Assembly (NCBI GenBank): GCA_020721065.1
Contig: DYNM01000007.1
Span: 1-64,000 of the forward strand
DNA from: Thiocystis violascens
Lineage (GTDB): Bacteria > Pseudomonadota > Gammaproteobacteria > Chromatiales > Chromatiaceae
DNA: 64,000 nucleotides
Reading direction: 5' to 3'
Part shown: positions 8,711 through 17,800 of the stretch, piece by piece
Layout: each line of letters opens with the position of its first letter
Position numbering within the stretch: position 1 is the stretch's first letter
Made by a program: the position numbers and the translations under genes
The notes under the pieces: model-generated
Told to the model about the DNA's origin: nothing
Database searches by the model: none
What the model saw: only the letters and a program-made list of their open reading frames with translations

Positions 8711-9485
8711 TATTTCTCAATCTGATTGTTTAGCATTTCGTGAATTAGGTCGTTCAACGACAAACGATATAAATTACCGGCAACAAATGCACCATTATAT
8801 TACGCATGGTGCTGGTTCTATGATGGATAAGTTCGAACATTTCCCAAAATATCTTACACGACAAAGTGTTGCACGTTATCTCGCGCTGTACGAAGTATTT
8901 CAATTAGTTGTATCTGTCCAAGGTGATATTATTGAAGGCGGTGTTAATTGGGGTGGGAGCTTAATGTGGTTTGCACAAATGAGTGCTGCATTAGAACCAT
9001 TTAATCTGCAACGGCGCATTATTGGGTTTGATACGTTTAGTGGTTTTCCAAATCTTGATGCCAATGATCTTGATCATGCTGAAACCGGAAACGAACATCG
9101 AATTGGTGGTTATCAGGCTGATTCTTTCTCTGATTTAACGCATTGTATCAATCTTTATGATCAAAACCGTACGATTGGGCATCTCGCTAAAGTTCTTCTC
9201 GTACGCGGTGATGCTTGTGAGACCATGCCACATTATTTGGTGACTAATCCACATACTTTGGTTTCTTTGTTACATCTTGATTTTGATATTTATGCACCAA
9301 CAAAAGCGGCAATTTTAACTTTTTTGCCACGAATGCCAAAAGGTGCTGTGATTCTTTTTGATGAACTCAATTGCCCTAAATGGCCGGGAGAAACGCAGGC
9401 AGTTTTAGAAGCACTCAATGTGATGAATTTAAAGATTCAGCGTTTTGTTTTTGAACCATACCTCTCTTACGCCGTTATTGAATAG
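8700..9485 (+). CDS. TylF/MycF-like SAM-dependent methyltransferase
   Basis: 261 residues from ATG 8700, which overlaps the upstream gene by 11 bases. A longer in-frame start inside the fusion gene would add residues with no family match. Motifs are GDIIEGGVNWGGSLMWFA (SAM-binding motif I region), RRIIGFDTFSGFP, and LLHLDFDIYAPTKAAILTFLPRMPKGAVILFDELN. This order is that of the macrocin O-methyltransferase family, where the HLDxDxY...FDE acidic residues bind metal. Known members methylate sugar hydroxyls in antibiotics and surface glycans. Its position next to the sugar acyltransferase fits modification of the same sugar. It is AT-rich like the three genes before it. Confidence 0.8.
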   Translation: MPDNISQSDCLAFRELGRSTTNDINYRQQMHHYITHGAGSMMDKFEHFPKYLTRQSVARYLALYEVFQLVVSVQGDIIEGGVNWGGSLMWFAQMSAALEPFNLQRRIIGFDTFSGFPNLDANDLDHAETGNEHRIGGYQADSFSDLTHCINLYDQNRTIGHLAKVLLVRGDACETMPHYLVTNPHTLVSLLHLDFDIYAPTKAAILTFLPRMPKGAVILFDELNCPKWPGETQAVLEALNVMNLKIQRFVFEPYLSYAVIE

Positions 9486-9494
9486 TCAATTCAG

Positions 9495-10403
9495 TTGCTC
9501 AATATCTGCACACCCCAACTCAGTATCTTAATCGTCAATTACAACGGCGGTGAATTATTAACTGCGTGCGTTGCTTCAGCATTCAATACTGAGTTGGCAC
9601 TAGAAATTGTGCTCGGTGATAACGGTTCCAGTGATGACAGCCTACTTTTATTGCGCCGCAGTTATGGCGATAATCCACACTTAACTATTATTGAAAATGG
9701 CGCTAATTTAGGTTTCGCAGCAGCACATAACCGTTTAATTGCACGCGCTACTGCACCTTTATTGTTATTATTAAATCCTGATTGTTTAATTGCGCCCTGC
9801 ACGTTGGAACAATTACTCAATTTTGCCAACGCAACTCCCGATGCAGGCATGATCGGCGGCATCGTCCGCGATCCTGACGGGCGCGAACAAGTCGCCAGTC
9901 GGCGCGTGATTCCTGATCCTTGGATTGGTTTGGTGCAGGTGTTGCAGCTTGAACGCTGGCTGCCGGAGACGACGCGCCCGTTTCGTTTGAACTTGACCGC
10001 GCAACCGTTGCCGCCGCAACCGCAGCGGGTGGCGGCAATTTCGGGCGCGGCGATGTTGGTACGGCGGACGGCGTTAGACACCATTGGACTGCTTGATGAG
10101 GGCTACTTTTTGCACTGCGAGGATTTAGATTGGTTTGTCCGTTGCAGTCGCGCCAATTGGGGGATTTATCTCGTGCCGAGCGCGACTTTTATTCATCACA
10201 AAGGACATTGCAGCAAGGCGCGTCCGGTGCGGGTGGAATGGCACAAGCATCGCGGTATGGCGCGATTTTTCCGCAAATTCCAACAAAACGAACATTCATT
10301 GCCGTTTAATCTGTTGGTTTTATTCGGGATTTGGAGTCACTTTATTCTCATCGCCAGCCACAGCAGCCTGCACCAACTTTGGCAGCGCATCCGCCAACGT
10401 TGA
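9495..10403 (+). CDS. Family 2 glycosyltransferase (rhamnosyltransferase-like)
   Basis: 302 residues from TTG 9495; no ATG lies before the conserved ILIVNYNGG motif, so the start codon is unusual. It is a GT-A fold enzyme with SILIVNYNGGELL, VLGDNGSSDDSLLLL, ENGANLGFAAAHNRLI, LLLNPDCLI (DxD-like NPD) and ISGAAMLVRRTALDTIGLLDEGYFLHCEDLDW. The last stretch is the acceptor/catalytic region typical of WbbL-like rhamnosyltransferases. A hydrophobic segment near the C-terminus (LLVLFGIWSHFILIA) may anchor it to the membrane. The 5' third is AT-rich like the preceding block, while the rest is GC-rich, so the composition boundary falls inside this gene. Confidence 0.85.
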   Translation: MLNICTPQLSILIVNYNGGELLTACVASAFNTELALEIVLGDNGSSDDSLLLLRRSYGDNPHLTIIENGANLGFAAAHNRLIARATAPLLLLLNPDCLIAPCTLEQLLNFANATPDAGMIGGIVRDPDGREQVASRRVIPDPWIGLVQVLQLERWLPETTRPFRLNLTAQPLPPQPQRVAAISGAAMLVRRTALDTIGLLDEGYFLHCEDLDWFVRCSRANWGIYLVPSATFIHHKGHCSKARPVRVEWHKHRGMARFFRKFQQNEHSLPFNLLVLFGIWSHFILIASHSSLHQLWQRIRQR

Positions 10404-10426
10404 GCGGTGAACAGGCGCGACGCAGT

Positions 10427-11179
10427 TTATTTTTTACTTTCAAAATCAACTTCATCCCAAAAATCATCCTTGCCTTCCACCGCCGGCGGATTGCCGTCGT
10501 GAACCAGACTCAGGCGGCGCTGGAGATAGGTGTCGCGCCAAAAGCTGTAGGTGTCGATGGCGGCATCATCCATGATCTCGCCTGCTGCGAGATAATCCGC
10601 CCGCCGATCAATGATTTGTGTGCCGAGCAGCCCGGCGTGAAGCGGATCATTTTTAATCTGCGTCAGCGGATCAGTCACGATGTCGCCTGCCCAGCCGAAG
10701 GTGTCGCGGACGCTGCTGGGGCCAAGAATCGGCAGCACGACGTAAGCGCCTGATTCTAAACCCCAATATCCGAGCGTTTGCCCGAAATCTTCTTTATAAC
10801 TGGGCAAGCCGAGGTTGGTGGCGACATCAAACAAGCCGAGTGCGCCGATGGTGGAATTGATGACCACCCGCCCGACGTCGCTGCCAGCGCGGGACATTTT
10901 GAATTGCAATAAGTTATTCACCGCCGAGGTGACGTCCGCGAGGTTGTAAAAGAAGTTACTGATGCTGCGGTCAAGCGGTTCTGGCGTCACGGCGCGATAG
11001 CCTTTTGCCAGCGGTTTCAAAAAGGCGTTATCAAAGTCGGTATTGAACCGGAACAAGGCGCGATTGAATGGTTCCAACGGATCGCGGGGATCGGGTGGGC
11101 GCTTGGAAACGGTCGCGCAGCCGCTGATGATCAGCACTGCACTGAGTGCTCCTAACCAGTGCCAACGGAATGCGTCCAT
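10427..11179 (-). CDS. mlaA: MlaA/VacJ outer-membrane phospholipid-transport lipoprotein
   Basis: About 250 residues from ATG 11179; a GTG 12 bases upstream is possible. It has a lipoprotein signal with lipobox LIISGC near residue 20. The body matches MlaA: DPLEPFNRALFRFNTDFDNAFLKPLAKGY, FFYNLADVTSAVNNLLQ, GRVVINSTIGALGLFDVATNLGL, and YKEDFGQTLGYWGLESGAYVVLPILGPSSVRDT. The protein sits in the inner leaflet of the outer membrane and passes misplaced phospholipids to the Mla system. No other mla gene is in the window. It runs convergent to the glycosyltransferase gene upstream. Confidence 0.95.
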   Translation of the reverse strand: MDAFRWHWLGALSAVLIISGCATVSKRPPDPRDPLEPFNRALFRFNTDFDNAFLKPLAKGYRAVTPEPLDRSISNFFYNLADVTSAVNNLLQFKMSRAGSDVGRVVINSTIGALGLFDVATNLGLPSYKEDFGQTLGYWGLESGAYVVLPILGPSSVRDTFGWAGDIVTDPLTQIKNDPLHAGLLGTQIIDRRADYLAAGEIMDDAAIDTYSFWRDTYLQRRLSLVHDGNPPAVEGKDDFWDEVDFESKK

Positions 11180-11324
11180 TATTTTGATCACTTTTTAGTC
11201 ATTGATTGCTGCGTTGTGTGGAATCCTATCACAGCGTAAATCTTGATCGCAGTTGAGTCCCGTGTCATTGCGCAAAAATGCCACAATGTTTGGCATTCAT
11301 CGCTGTCGCCCGTATCCTGTCCAA

Positions 11325-12002
11325 ATGAACACAAAAGAATCAAATTTAAGTGGAATCGCGCAGCGCTTTCGTGGCTTTCTGCCGGTAGTGGTGGATGTTG
11401 AAACTGCTGGTTTTGACGCCCAACGTCATGCGCTGTTAGAAATTGCAGCGGTCATCATCCGCATGACGCCAGACGGTCATTTAGAACCATCAGCGCCGTT
11501 GGCGTGTCATGTGTTGCCGTTTGTTGGCGCAGAAATTGACCCTCGCGCCTTGGCATTTAATCGTATTGATCCCGATCATCCGTTTCGGGATGCGATCTCC
11601 GAACAGGATGCGCTCCAGCGCGTGTTGCTGCCCATTCGTAAAGCGGTCAAAGCAACCGGTTGTAATCGCGCCATTTTAGTTGGTCATAACGCGCATTTTG
11701 ATTTGGGTTTTGTCAAAGCGGCGGTAGAACGTACCGGATTTAAAGAAAATCCATTTCATGCGTTTAGCGTTTTCGATACGGTGACACTCGGTGGCTTGGT
11801 GTTTGGACAAACGGTGCTGGCGCGGACGGCGATGGCGGCGGGATTATATTGGCAACACAGCGCCGCACATTCCGCAGTGTATGACGCCGAACAAACTGCG
11901 CGGTTGTTTTGCACCATTGTCAATCGCTGGCATGATCTTGATCCGGTGCATTTTTGGAATGCAAATGCCGATGAATCCCGTTTTACAGAGCATACAAATT
12001 GA
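11325..12002 (+). CDS. rnt: Ribonuclease T
   Basis: 225 residues from ATG 11325 ([10 protein letters not shown]), close to the usual size; in-frame codons upstream are not family-like. It is a DEDDh exonuclease: [11 protein letters not shown] supplies the first DxE pair, [10 protein letters not shown] the second acidic site, and [13 protein letters not shown] the HxxxxD catalytic pair. RNase T trims 3' ends of tRNA and other stable RNAs. [24 protein letters not shown] matches RNase T rather than DNA polymerase epsilon subunits. It appears to be monocistronic. Confidence 0.95.
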   Translation: MNTKESNLSGIAQRFRGFLPVVVDVETAGFDAQRHALLEIAAVIIRMTPDGHLEPSAPLACHVLPFVGAEIDPRALAFNRIDPDHPFRDAISEQDALQRVLLPIRKAVKATGCNRAILVGHNAHFDLGFVKAAVERTGFKENPFHAFSVFDTVTLGGLVFGQTVLARTAMAAGLYWQHSAAHSAVYDAEQTARLFCTIVNRWHDLDPVHFWNANADESRFTEHTN

Positions 12003-12090
12003 CACTGCGGCATTAACATTTTTATACGCAACGTTGTTGATTATTTCACTGAATACAATCACAACTTTAACTGCTCTTTGAAGGTGAGCA

Positions 12091-13827
12091 ATGGGCTTAT
12101 TTATTTCTCGCGTCGTCCCGTTTTTACTATTGGCAATCATGCCACTGTGGGCGCAATCATCAACCTTATTTAGTAACACTTTGGAAGCATTGCGCGATAC
12201 CAAAACGGTCGCGGTGGATGGTGTGCCATTGCTGTCCGGGCGCTTATTGGCGGAGTTTTATGCGCAGCGCGGCAATACGTTGGTGTGGACACAACCGGCG
12301 CAGATCGCGCAGCTTCAACAGGTGGTGCGCGACAGTCGCGCCGAAGGCTTTGATCCACAAGATTTTCATGCCGCCACGCTGCGGACGTTGAGCGCACCTG
12401 ATGCGTTGACCACGTTGACGCCAGCGGCACGGATTGCCGCCGACCTCAAGCTGAGTGACGCGCTTCTGCGCTATGTTCACCACACTCGGTTTGGCAAGCT
12501 CGATCCGACCGAGGTTGATCCCAAGTTCAATGACCGCGATCCGGTGCCCGCCAGCCAGTTGCTGGATGACATGCGCGGTGCGATGGAAGCGCCTGATTTA
12601 CAGCACTTTTTGGCGACGCGGTTTCAACATCCGTTTTGGTACACGGCGTTAAAAAACGCGCTGGCGCAGTTCATTTCCCCGGCGGAATTAGCCGACCTGC
12701 CGCCATTGCCGACTGGTGGCAAATTGGTCAAAGGCAACCGTGATCCGCGCATTCCGCTGCTGCGGGAGCGGCTGCGGGTGCTCAACGGCCAATTGATCAC
12801 GCCGACGGCGCTGCCACTGCCGGATGCTGATTTATACGACGCGGCGCTTCATGCTGAGGTGGTTGCGTTTCAGGAGCGGCTGGGATTGTTTCCAGATGGC
12901 ATCGTCGGTCCGTCCACGCTGGCGGCGCTGAATCAGGCGGGCGATCCGGTGAAAGCGGAGAAAGTGCGGCTTAATTTGGAACGAATGCGCTGGTTATTCA
13001 ATGATTTAGCGGCGGATTATGTGTTTGTCGATGTCGCCAATTATCAGGCGCACGTTGTCCGCGCTGGCGCGATTGCGTGGAGTACGCGGGTGATCGTGGG
13101 GGCGCAGGATTCGCCAACGCCGATGTTCCGCGATTTGATGAATCATGTCGTGCTCAATCCGACCTGGACGGTGCCGATCTCGATTCAAAAGACGATGGGG
13201 CAGGTGTCGGGGCATTACACGGTGGTAGATCGCCAAACGGGGCGCAAATTCAGCGGCGGTAATGTCAGCAATTACAAACGTTATCGCGTGGTGCAGCAGC
13301 CGGGACCGAAGAATGCGTTGGGGCGCGTCAAGTTTATGTTTCCCAATCGTCACTCTGTCTATCTGCATGATACGCCAAATAAAAATTTGTTTGGACGCGG
13401 CAGTCGGGCGCTGAGTCATGGCTGTGTGCGGGTGCAAAATCCGCTCAAGTTGGCGGAGATTTTATTGGCGGAATCGGGCTGGGATCGCGGGCGCATCGAT
13501 CAGGTGCTCAGTGGTAACAAAACGCGCTACGTCAATCTGCAAACGGGTTTGCCGGTGCTGCTGTATTACCTGACTGCGTTTGCTAACAATGAAGGCAAGC
13601 TGACGTTTCGCCCCGATATCTATGGGCGCGATCAGCGGGTGACGGAGCTGCTGGCGCAGCCGGTGCTGAGTGCGCGAATTGCGTTTCCAGAAGCGACGCC
13701 GTTGTTGCCAGCGGCGGTGCCAGCGCCAGTTGATGAAGAATTGGATGAAGAACCGATGCCTGATGAAGCGCCTGATCTCAATGCGCCGCCGTTACAAGCT
13801 GCGGTGCGGGTGACGCAGCAAGATTAA
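12091..13827 (+). CDS. ldtD: L,D-transpeptidase, YcbB/LdtD type
   Basis: 578 residues. The start is supported by AAGGTGA just upstream. An N-terminal signal peptide (FISRVVPFLLLAIMPLWA) indicates a periplasmic location. A helical scaffold domain follows. A peptidoglycan-binding segment (VVAFQERLGLFPDGIVGPSTLAAL) lies around residues 255-280, then the YkuD catalytic domain, with VNPT/TWTVPISIQKT and SHGCVRVQNPLKL. Cys445 is the nucleophile. The order and length match E. coli YcbB, which makes 3-3 cross-links in peptidoglycan. The acidic Pro/Glu-rich tail (about residues 545-570) looks disordered. Its stop codon overlaps the convergent nrdG stop codon (TTAA). Confidence 0.92.
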   Translation: MGLFISRVVPFLLLAIMPLWAQSSTLFSNTLEALRDTKTVAVDGVPLLSGRLLAEFYAQRGNTLVWTQPAQIAQLQQVVRDSRAEGFDPQDFHAATLRTLSAPDALTTLTPAARIAADLKLSDALLRYVHHTRFGKLDPTEVDPKFNDRDPVPASQLLDDMRGAMEAPDLQHFLATRFQHPFWYTALKNALAQFISPAELADLPPLPTGGKLVKGNRDPRIPLLRERLRVLNGQLITPTALPLPDADLYDAALHAEVVAFQERLGLFPDGIVGPSTLAALNQAGDPVKAEKVRLNLERMRWLFNDLAADYVFVDVANYQAHVVRAGAIAWSTRVIVGAQDSPTPMFRDLMNHVVLNPTWTVPISIQKTMGQVSGHYTVVDRQTGRKFSGGNVSNYKRYRVVQQPGPKNALGRVKFMFPNRHSVYLHDTPNKNLFGRGSRALSHGCVRVQNPLKLAEILLAESGWDRGRIDQVLSGNKTRYVNLQTGLPVLLYYLTAFANNEGKLTFRPDIYGRDQRVTELLAQPVLSARIAFPEATPLLPAAVPAPVDEELDEEPMPDEAPDLNAPPLQAAVRVTQQD

Positions 13828-14576
13828 ATCCCGCGAGTGGTGAACTGCGTAAAGCGTCCACTGTCAAGGTGGGCGGTGAAGGTGGCGAGAGCTGGCGGTG
13901 GCTTGAGGTGCGGATCAAGGGCATGAATCGTGTCGCAGGCTTGCAGCGCAAAATGTGTCACGCTTGCATCAGCCAGTGTCCGCGCCAACTGCGCAACCTC
14001 CGCTGGTGTCCAGCCGGGCATGATGGTGGTGCGCACTTCCACTGCGATCTTCGCTTCCAATAACAGCGCCAAACTGTCCCACGCCTGAGTGCCGGAGCCG
14101 ACCACGCCAGTAATCGCTGGATAGTCCAGCGGCAAGGCTTTGATGTCCAAACCGACCCAATCGAGCAGCGGTAACAACTGCCGCAAGCGGTCGGGATACG
14201 CGCCGTTAGTGTGCAATCCAACTTTGAAACCCAGCGCCCGTACTTCCGTCATCGCTGCTGCGAGCGCGTGTTGGGTTGTTGGTTCTCCGCCGCTGAACAC
14301 GACTGCATCCAGTAAATTTTGCCGTTGCTTGAGAAACGCGAGAATCGTTGCCCACGACCACGCGGTCGCGGCATCGGGATCAAGTAACGCGGGATTGTGG
14401 CAATAACGACAGCGCCACGCGCAGCCTTGGCAAAAGATCACCGCAGCTAATTCACCGGGATAGTCAATGGTGGTGAGGCGAGTCAACCCGCCGATCCGCA
14501 GAGCGGCGGCGGTGATTGGAGTGGAAGTCGGTGCTTGCCCGAGGTCTAGCGATGCGCAGGTGGTAATGGTGTGCAT
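13824..14576 (-). CDS. nrdG: Anaerobic ribonucleotide reductase activating protein (radical SAM)
   Basis: About 250 residues from ATG 14576 (MHTITTC). An upstream in-frame extension overlaps low-complexity sequence and is not preferred; no clear ribosome-binding site decides it. The radical SAM motif is CAWRCRYCHN (CxxxCxxC) within GGLTRLTTIDYPGELAAVIFCQGC. Further landmarks are VFSGGEPT and VGLHTNGAYP. It would cleave SAM with its 4Fe-4S cluster to place the radical on the glycine of NrdD. Here that glycine is in the separate small protein encoded 34 bases upstream. It ends convergent with ldtD with 4 bases shared. Confidence 0.93.
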   Translation of the reverse strand: MHTITTCASLDLGQAPTSTPITAAALRIGGLTRLTTIDYPGELAAVIFCQGCAWRCRYCHNPALLDPDAATAWSWATILAFLKQRQNLLDAVVFSGGEPTTQHALAAAMTEVRALGFKVGLHTNGAYPDRLRQLLPLLDWVGLDIKALPLDYPAITGVVGSGTQAWDSLALLLEAKIAVEVRTTIMPGWTPAEVAQLARTLADASVTHFALQACDTIHALDPHLKPPPALATFTAHLDSGRFTQFTTRGI

Positions 14577-14610
14577 GACATGACTTGGATAGCCGACGCA
14601 ACGCGGGGCT

Positions 14611-14802
14611 TTATGCCGCGAGTTGCGCAAACTGTTGCTGCGCCCGTTGCGGATGTTCGGAGAAATAGCAGCGTTCGGCATGTTCGGCGCGTTTGCCGTT
14701 GTTAAATGCCGACACCGGGCGGTGATAACCCATCACGCGAGTCCAGACTTCACACGCGGTGCGTTCTTCGGATTTGAGTTCAATGGTATTGGTTTGACTC
14801 AC
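14611..14802 (-). CDS. Detached glycyl-radical C-terminal subunit of class III ribonucleotide reductase
   Basis: 63 residues. The stretch CEVWTRVMGYHRPVSAF plus NNGKRAEHAERCYF corresponds to the extreme C-terminus of NrdD proteins, where the glycine of R-V-x-G-Y (G25 here) carries the radical. The gene starts with GTG 14802 overlapping the stop of nrdD by four bases. A strong AAGGAG sits 7 bases upstream, so it is set up for separate, coupled translation rather than being frameshift debris. The large NrdD ends after its zinc-finger-like CxxxH/CxxC segment and has no RVxGY of its own. I infer that the two chains together make the active enzyme, with NrdG acting on this subunit. Confidence 0.85.
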   Translation of the reverse strand: MSQTNTIELKSEERTACEVWTRVMGYHRPVSAFNNGKRAEHAERCYFSEHPQRAQQQFAQLAA

Positions 14803-17800
14803 GAGCAGTCTCCTTGCGAGGTTGATGATCCAGTTTTAGCGGTACCAATCGGCACTGCGAGGTCGAGCCGGGGTGCGGCGCGATTGTGTTCTGCCTGTTT
14901 GCGGGCGATGAGTTCTTGATCGCACAGCGGGCAAAAATGATGTTCACCGGCGATGTAGCCGTGTTTAGGACAAATTGAAAACACTGGCGTCACCGTGACA
15001 TACGGCAAACGGAAATTTTCTAAAGCGCGTCGCACCAGTCGTTTACAAGCATCTGCCGAAGACAATTGCTCACTCATATACAAATGCAACACGGTGCCGC
15101 CGGTATATTTACTTTGCAGCGTTTCCTGCATTTCTAAGGCTTCAAACGGGTCGTCGGTATATCCAACCGGTAATTGCGAGCTATTGGTGTAATAAGGTGA
15201 TTCTTGAGTGCCAGCTTGAATGATATTAGGAAACCGTTTTTGATCTTCACGGGCAAAACGATAAGTTGTTCCTTCAGCTGGAGTTGCTTCAAGGTTATAC
15301 ATACTGCCGGTTAATTCTTGAAATTCGATCATTCTCGAACGCACATGATCCAACAGGCGACACGCCAGTTGATGACCACGCACCGTCGTAATGTCTTCCG
15401 CATCTTGGGTAAAGTTGCGGATCATTTCATTCACACCATTCACGCCAATGGTTGAAAAATGATTGCGCAACGTCCCTAAATAACGTTTGGTATAAGGAAA
15501 TAATCCTGAATCCATGTGGCGCTGAATTAACTTACGCTTGATTTCCAAACTATTCCGCGCCAATTCCATCAGCGTATCTAACCGCGCTAATAATCCGCGT
15601 TCATCACCGCGATGTGTAAATCCGAGCCGCGCACAGTTAATCGTGACCACGCCTAGCGAACCAGTTTGTTCTGCCGAACCAAATAAACCATTTCCGCGTT
15701 TTAGTAATTCAGAAACATCTAAACGCAGCCGACAACACATTGACCGCACCATGTGTGGGTCCATATCAGAACTGACAAAGTTACTGTTATGGGTCAGAAC
15801 ACCATTCGCCAATAAAAACAAGTGATCTTCACTGTCAATCTCCAGATCAATCATTGTTGTTGGTTCAATTCGGCGCTCAATTTTTGTGATTTTTAACGCA
15901 CAGTTATCAGCGACCAGCGTGTCATTTAGGCTCAGATCAGCAGCTTGCTTAAGACCGGCTGCGGTTGGAAAACGGTGATTTTCAGAACAAATGATCGCGC
16001 AACCATTCTCTGTGGTGAGAGTAATGTTGGTGCTATGCGCTGTTTTAATAACGTTCTTAACTGGTTTGTAGTGACCATCGCTGCCGATGACTTCATCATT
16101 CAGCGTGACTTCTTTAATCGCTTTAATTCCTTGGCGTGTGAATAACAGCGTGTTTTCTTCTAAGCAAAAATAGGGCAACCCGTACTTTGCAGTCATTCCG
16201 AATAACAAATCAGTATTTTTTCCTTCCCAAGGAAAATCAGAAGTGATGTTATATGTTGGAATTGGAAAAGTAAAAATACGACCTTTGGCATCGCCCTCAG
16301 TCATTACTTCAATATAAGCGCGGTTGATTAAATCCATTTCCGCTTGCAGCTCACCATAAGTAAATGGTTGCTCTACGCCTGCAATAACGGGAACTTGATT
16401 GCGCAAATCTTCTGGACACACCCAATCAAAAGTTAAATTAGTAAAGGGCGTATTGCCGGTAATAAATGTTTTTCCATGTCGCCGCGCTACAAATGTACCG
16501 TTGCGCGTTGTAGGACACCATACTTTTCCTTTATAAGGACGGCGAGTAATTAACTGAATATACGTTTCACGGTTACGGATGATATTAAGTACATGCACAC
16601 CGGAATCTTTACGCGTATAGACGGTGCTGCCATAACCAGCAAGAACGCATAATTCTTGTAACACGTCGAGGTTCGCTTGATTATTGGTATAAATACGGAT
16701 GCGACCATTCTCCTCGATATGACCATCACCTTTAACATAAGTCTCTAAAAACAAGCGAATTTGCCGCACAGATAGCGTGCGAATGAGGTCTGGAACACAT
16801 TTACTGTCCAGATAACTAAGAATAAAGTTGCTTGCATCCTTATTTAAGCGATAACGACATACTGGATAATTAGCATAGGTTCCGGTATGTTCGTATTCGT
16901 GCCAGCTTAAATTAAGGTCTTGTAACAGCCACTCAATTTCAGCGGTATTCTTTTGATTTCCCGTTGATTGATACAAACTGACACGCCGCCGTCCGCCGCT
17001 AAAATCAAAGTTGCCTTCAGCAACGATCCAAGCAATCAGCATCACAAGGCTGTCATCAATTTCACGTGTCGCAGCAGTTTCCCAAGCATTCGGAATCACG
17101 ATTGGCGATTTTAATTGCGCAACGGTTTCAATGTCTTCTAAAACCCAACGGCTCTCTGAATTAAACACTTTGCGCAGTACTTTGTGACCGGGCGTAATCC
17201 ATTGTTCTTGGGTGCGATTGCGCAGCACATACATCTCACCATCAAAATCATAAGATTTCAGTCCCAGCGGTTCGAGATATTCCAAACAGTTGTTATGCCA
17301 ATCAAAGGTTGCAATCCGTTCTCCTGCTGTGATTTGGTCGTAGCGTTTCCAGCCATGTTCAGTTAAACATTCAGTTTCTTCATCAACACATTGGCACCCC
17401 CACCGCGAGGGAACATTCAAATTATAAATCAATTCCTGAATCGCTTGTTTTACCTGCGGATAATTCAAACCATCCACCCGTACAAAGGGTGCCATATAAG
17501 TATCAAAGCTCGAAAAGGCTTGTGCCCCAGCCCATTCGTTTTGCAATGTGCCGAGAAAATTAACGATTTGTCCAATTGCTGAAGACATGTGTTTAGGCGG
17601 ATCGGCTTCAACTTTACCGGGGACGCCATTGAGACCTTCATTTAATAAAGTACGCAACGACCAACCTGCGCAGTACCCGGCAAGCATATCTAAATCGTGG
17701 ATATGAAAATCACCTTCACGATGCGCTTCACCAATTTCGGGCGGATACACATGATTGAGCCAATAATTGGCAATCATTTTGCCCGATGTATTCAGAATTA

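Noticed and set aside
14611..14802. Small gene after nrdD as a frameshift relic of nrdD
   Set aside because: Strong AAGGAG, proper spacing, GTG start and full motif argue for a real separate gene, so it is listed as a CDS.
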